Positions 5,381 through 6,317 of a DNA stretch of 6,317 nucleotides are shown piece after piece. The first letter of the stretch is position 1, and each line of letters begins with the position of its first letter. The stretch comes from Parelusimicrobium sp031549165. GTDB taxonomy: Bacteria > Elusimicrobiota > Elusimicrobia > Elusimicrobiales > Elusimicrobiaceae. The position numbers and the translations under genes are program-made. Under the pieces are notes generated by a model that saw only the letters and a program-made list of their open reading frames with translations, was not told the origin of the DNA and ran no database searches. Where the stretch lies: assembly GCA_031549165.1 (NCBI GenBank), contig JAVBQE010000124.1, positions 1-6,317 of the forward strand, in the 5' to 3' direction.

Positions 5381-6317
5381 AATGTTCTCCTTTCATATTA
5401 TTATAAATGCAAAACGGTATCACTTTTCCTTCGCCCGCGCTTACGCCTACGCAGCATTTGCGCGCGCGCTCAAAGTCAAAGGTTTCGCAGTCCATAAAGT
5501 TTTTTACGAGTATACGCACTATCTTCATGTCCTTATGCGCACTCGCGCTGCCGCCGGCAAAAGCTTCTATTGAGGTGCGCAAAAGCTTATTGCCTGTAAG
5601 TGCACCTAAAAAACATTTGCACACATTTTGCTTCATATATTCCAGCACCGTGGCGTCAAAGGCTATACGGTTGGAAAGGACGCTCTTGCACTTATTATAG
5701 TCTATAAACTGCGAGAGTGAATATGTTTTGTCTCCCTTTTTAAAAAGGAAAGCAAGCGAGGTGCAGTTCTCGTGCGAGCACGGCAGCGGGATGATATCCT
5801 TATACTTCATATATCCACTTTTGCCGATGGCTTCTAAAATGTCTTCCTGCAGCACGCTTTCAAGTTTTGTGCCGCGCGCGAGGCCTTGTTTTGTTAAGCG
5901 CTGAAATGTGATGCCGGAAATATTTTTTATTTCGGTGGAAAGCTTTAAAATCTCTTTTATGTCTTTTAAATTTTCTTTGTACACAGTAACGGCAAGGCAG
6001 ATTTTGATATTGTCCGCGTCCAGTTTTTCTATAATCTTTTTCTTGACAGCGGAGAGCTTTTTTGCGCGCAAATTTTCATAAATTTTATCGTCAAAGCCGT
6101 CAAACTGAAGATACACTTCTATTTTATCTTTATGCTGTTTTATTTTGTTGTATACGGCGGCATTAGTCAAAAGTTCCAGGCCGTTTGTGTTGATTAAAAT
6201 TCTGCCTACTTTTTTGGAAAGTGTAAGGTCCACAAGTTCGCTAAACTTAGGATGCAATGTGCATTCCCCGCCGGAGATTTGTAAAACGTCCAGTGCGCCG
6301 CGCTCTACTTTAAGCAA
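5367..6317 (-). CDS. Radical SAM protein, COG1964 / Tes-like group, N-terminus outside window
   Basis: The frame is open from the window edge to TAA 5369-5367 (317 codons including stop). The usual CxxxCxxC motif for the SAM-binding [4Fe-4S] cluster must lie upstream of base 6317, so this is the C-terminal part. Local numbering counts from the edge. SGGECTLHP (15-23) is the radical SAM GGE motif. INTNGLELL (42-50) and the YLQFDGFDDKIY segment (69-80) are the next barrel strands. PLPCSHENC (177-185, Cys180 and Cys185) is the accessory-cluster-like motif. SLSQFIDYNKCKSVLSNR follows at 200-217. The end carries KCCVG (287-291) and GKVIPFCIYN (297-306). By memory, this pattern matches COG1964 enzymes, which include the archaeal tetraether lipid synthase that couples lipid chains; that resemblance has not been tested by alignment. 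Further cysteines at 210, 233, 235, 277, 288, 289 and 303 suggest auxiliary clusters. It is the first visible gene of the operon. The substrate is unknown; peptide modification is the main alternative. Confidence 0.88.
   Translation of the reverse strand: MLKVERGALDVLQISGGECTLHPKFSELVDLTLSKKVGRILINTNGLELLTNAAVYNKIKQHKDKIEVYLQFDGFDDKIYENLRAKKLSAVKKKIIEKLDADNIKICLAVTVYKENLKDIKEILKLSTEIKNISGITFQRLTKQGLARGTKLESVLQEDILEAIGKSGYMKYKDIIPLPCSHENCTSLAFLFKKGDKTYSLSQFIDYNKCKSVLSNRIAFDATVLEYMKQNVCKCFLGALTGNKLLRTSIEAFAGGSASAHKDMKIVRILVKNFMDCETFDFERARKCCVGVSAGEGKVIPFCIYNNMKGEHYGWR
5387..5392 (-). promoter_or_regulatory. Ribosome binding site of the small membrane protein gene
   Basis: On the minus strand AAGGAG lies six bases before ATG 5380. 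It sits within the last codons of the radical SAM gene, so the short downstream gene has its own initiation signal and the 14-base overlap is a genuine gene junction. Confidence 0.82.

Overview
The window is bacterial and almost entirely coding. Six protein genes fill it, and the only non-coding DNA is about 23 bases between two divergent start codons. No RNA gene, mobile element or CRISPR array was seen. The content suggests a strict anaerobe: an oxygen-sensitive 2-hydroxyacyl-CoA dehydratase activase-type iron-sulfur protein and a radical SAM enzyme. Base composition is moderate, mixing AT-rich codons (AAA, TTA, ATT) with many GCG/CGC codons that create frequent GCGC runs. The phylum cannot be fixed from this; a gut-type lineage such as Elusimicrobiota or an anaerobic Firmicute is only a guess.

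Left part (1-2842, minus strand): the first 947 codons of a very large fused protein. It has two tandem BadF/BadG-type ATPase/activase domains, a cysteine cluster, a DUF2229-type domain, and the beginning of what is normally an HgdB-like C-terminal part, which lies beyond base 1. It starts only 23 bases from the divergent SDR gene, and the best promoter candidate would give it a leaderless mRNA.

Middle (2866-3609, plus strand): a classical short-chain dehydrogenase/reductase with intact cofactor and catalytic motifs and a hydrophobic C-terminal tail. Its 3' end overlaps the end of the oppositely oriented operon by 35 bases.

Right part (6317 down to 3575, minus strand): a tightly packed operon of four overlapping genes. 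In order of transcription they are a radical SAM protein resembling the COG1964 / tetraether-synthase-like group (N-terminus outside the window), an 85-residue two-helix membrane protein, a divergent Lgt-family membrane protein whose key catalytic positions are changed, and an ICMT-like membrane methyltransferase with a CPC-x9-CPC tail. Every junction overlaps (14, 1 and 14 bases), so the four products are probably made together. Three are integral membrane proteins and the radical SAM enzyme looks like one that may act on lipid chains. The most interesting reading of the window is therefore an uncharacterised membrane-lipid or lipoprotein modification system. That is inference from family resemblance and gene order.
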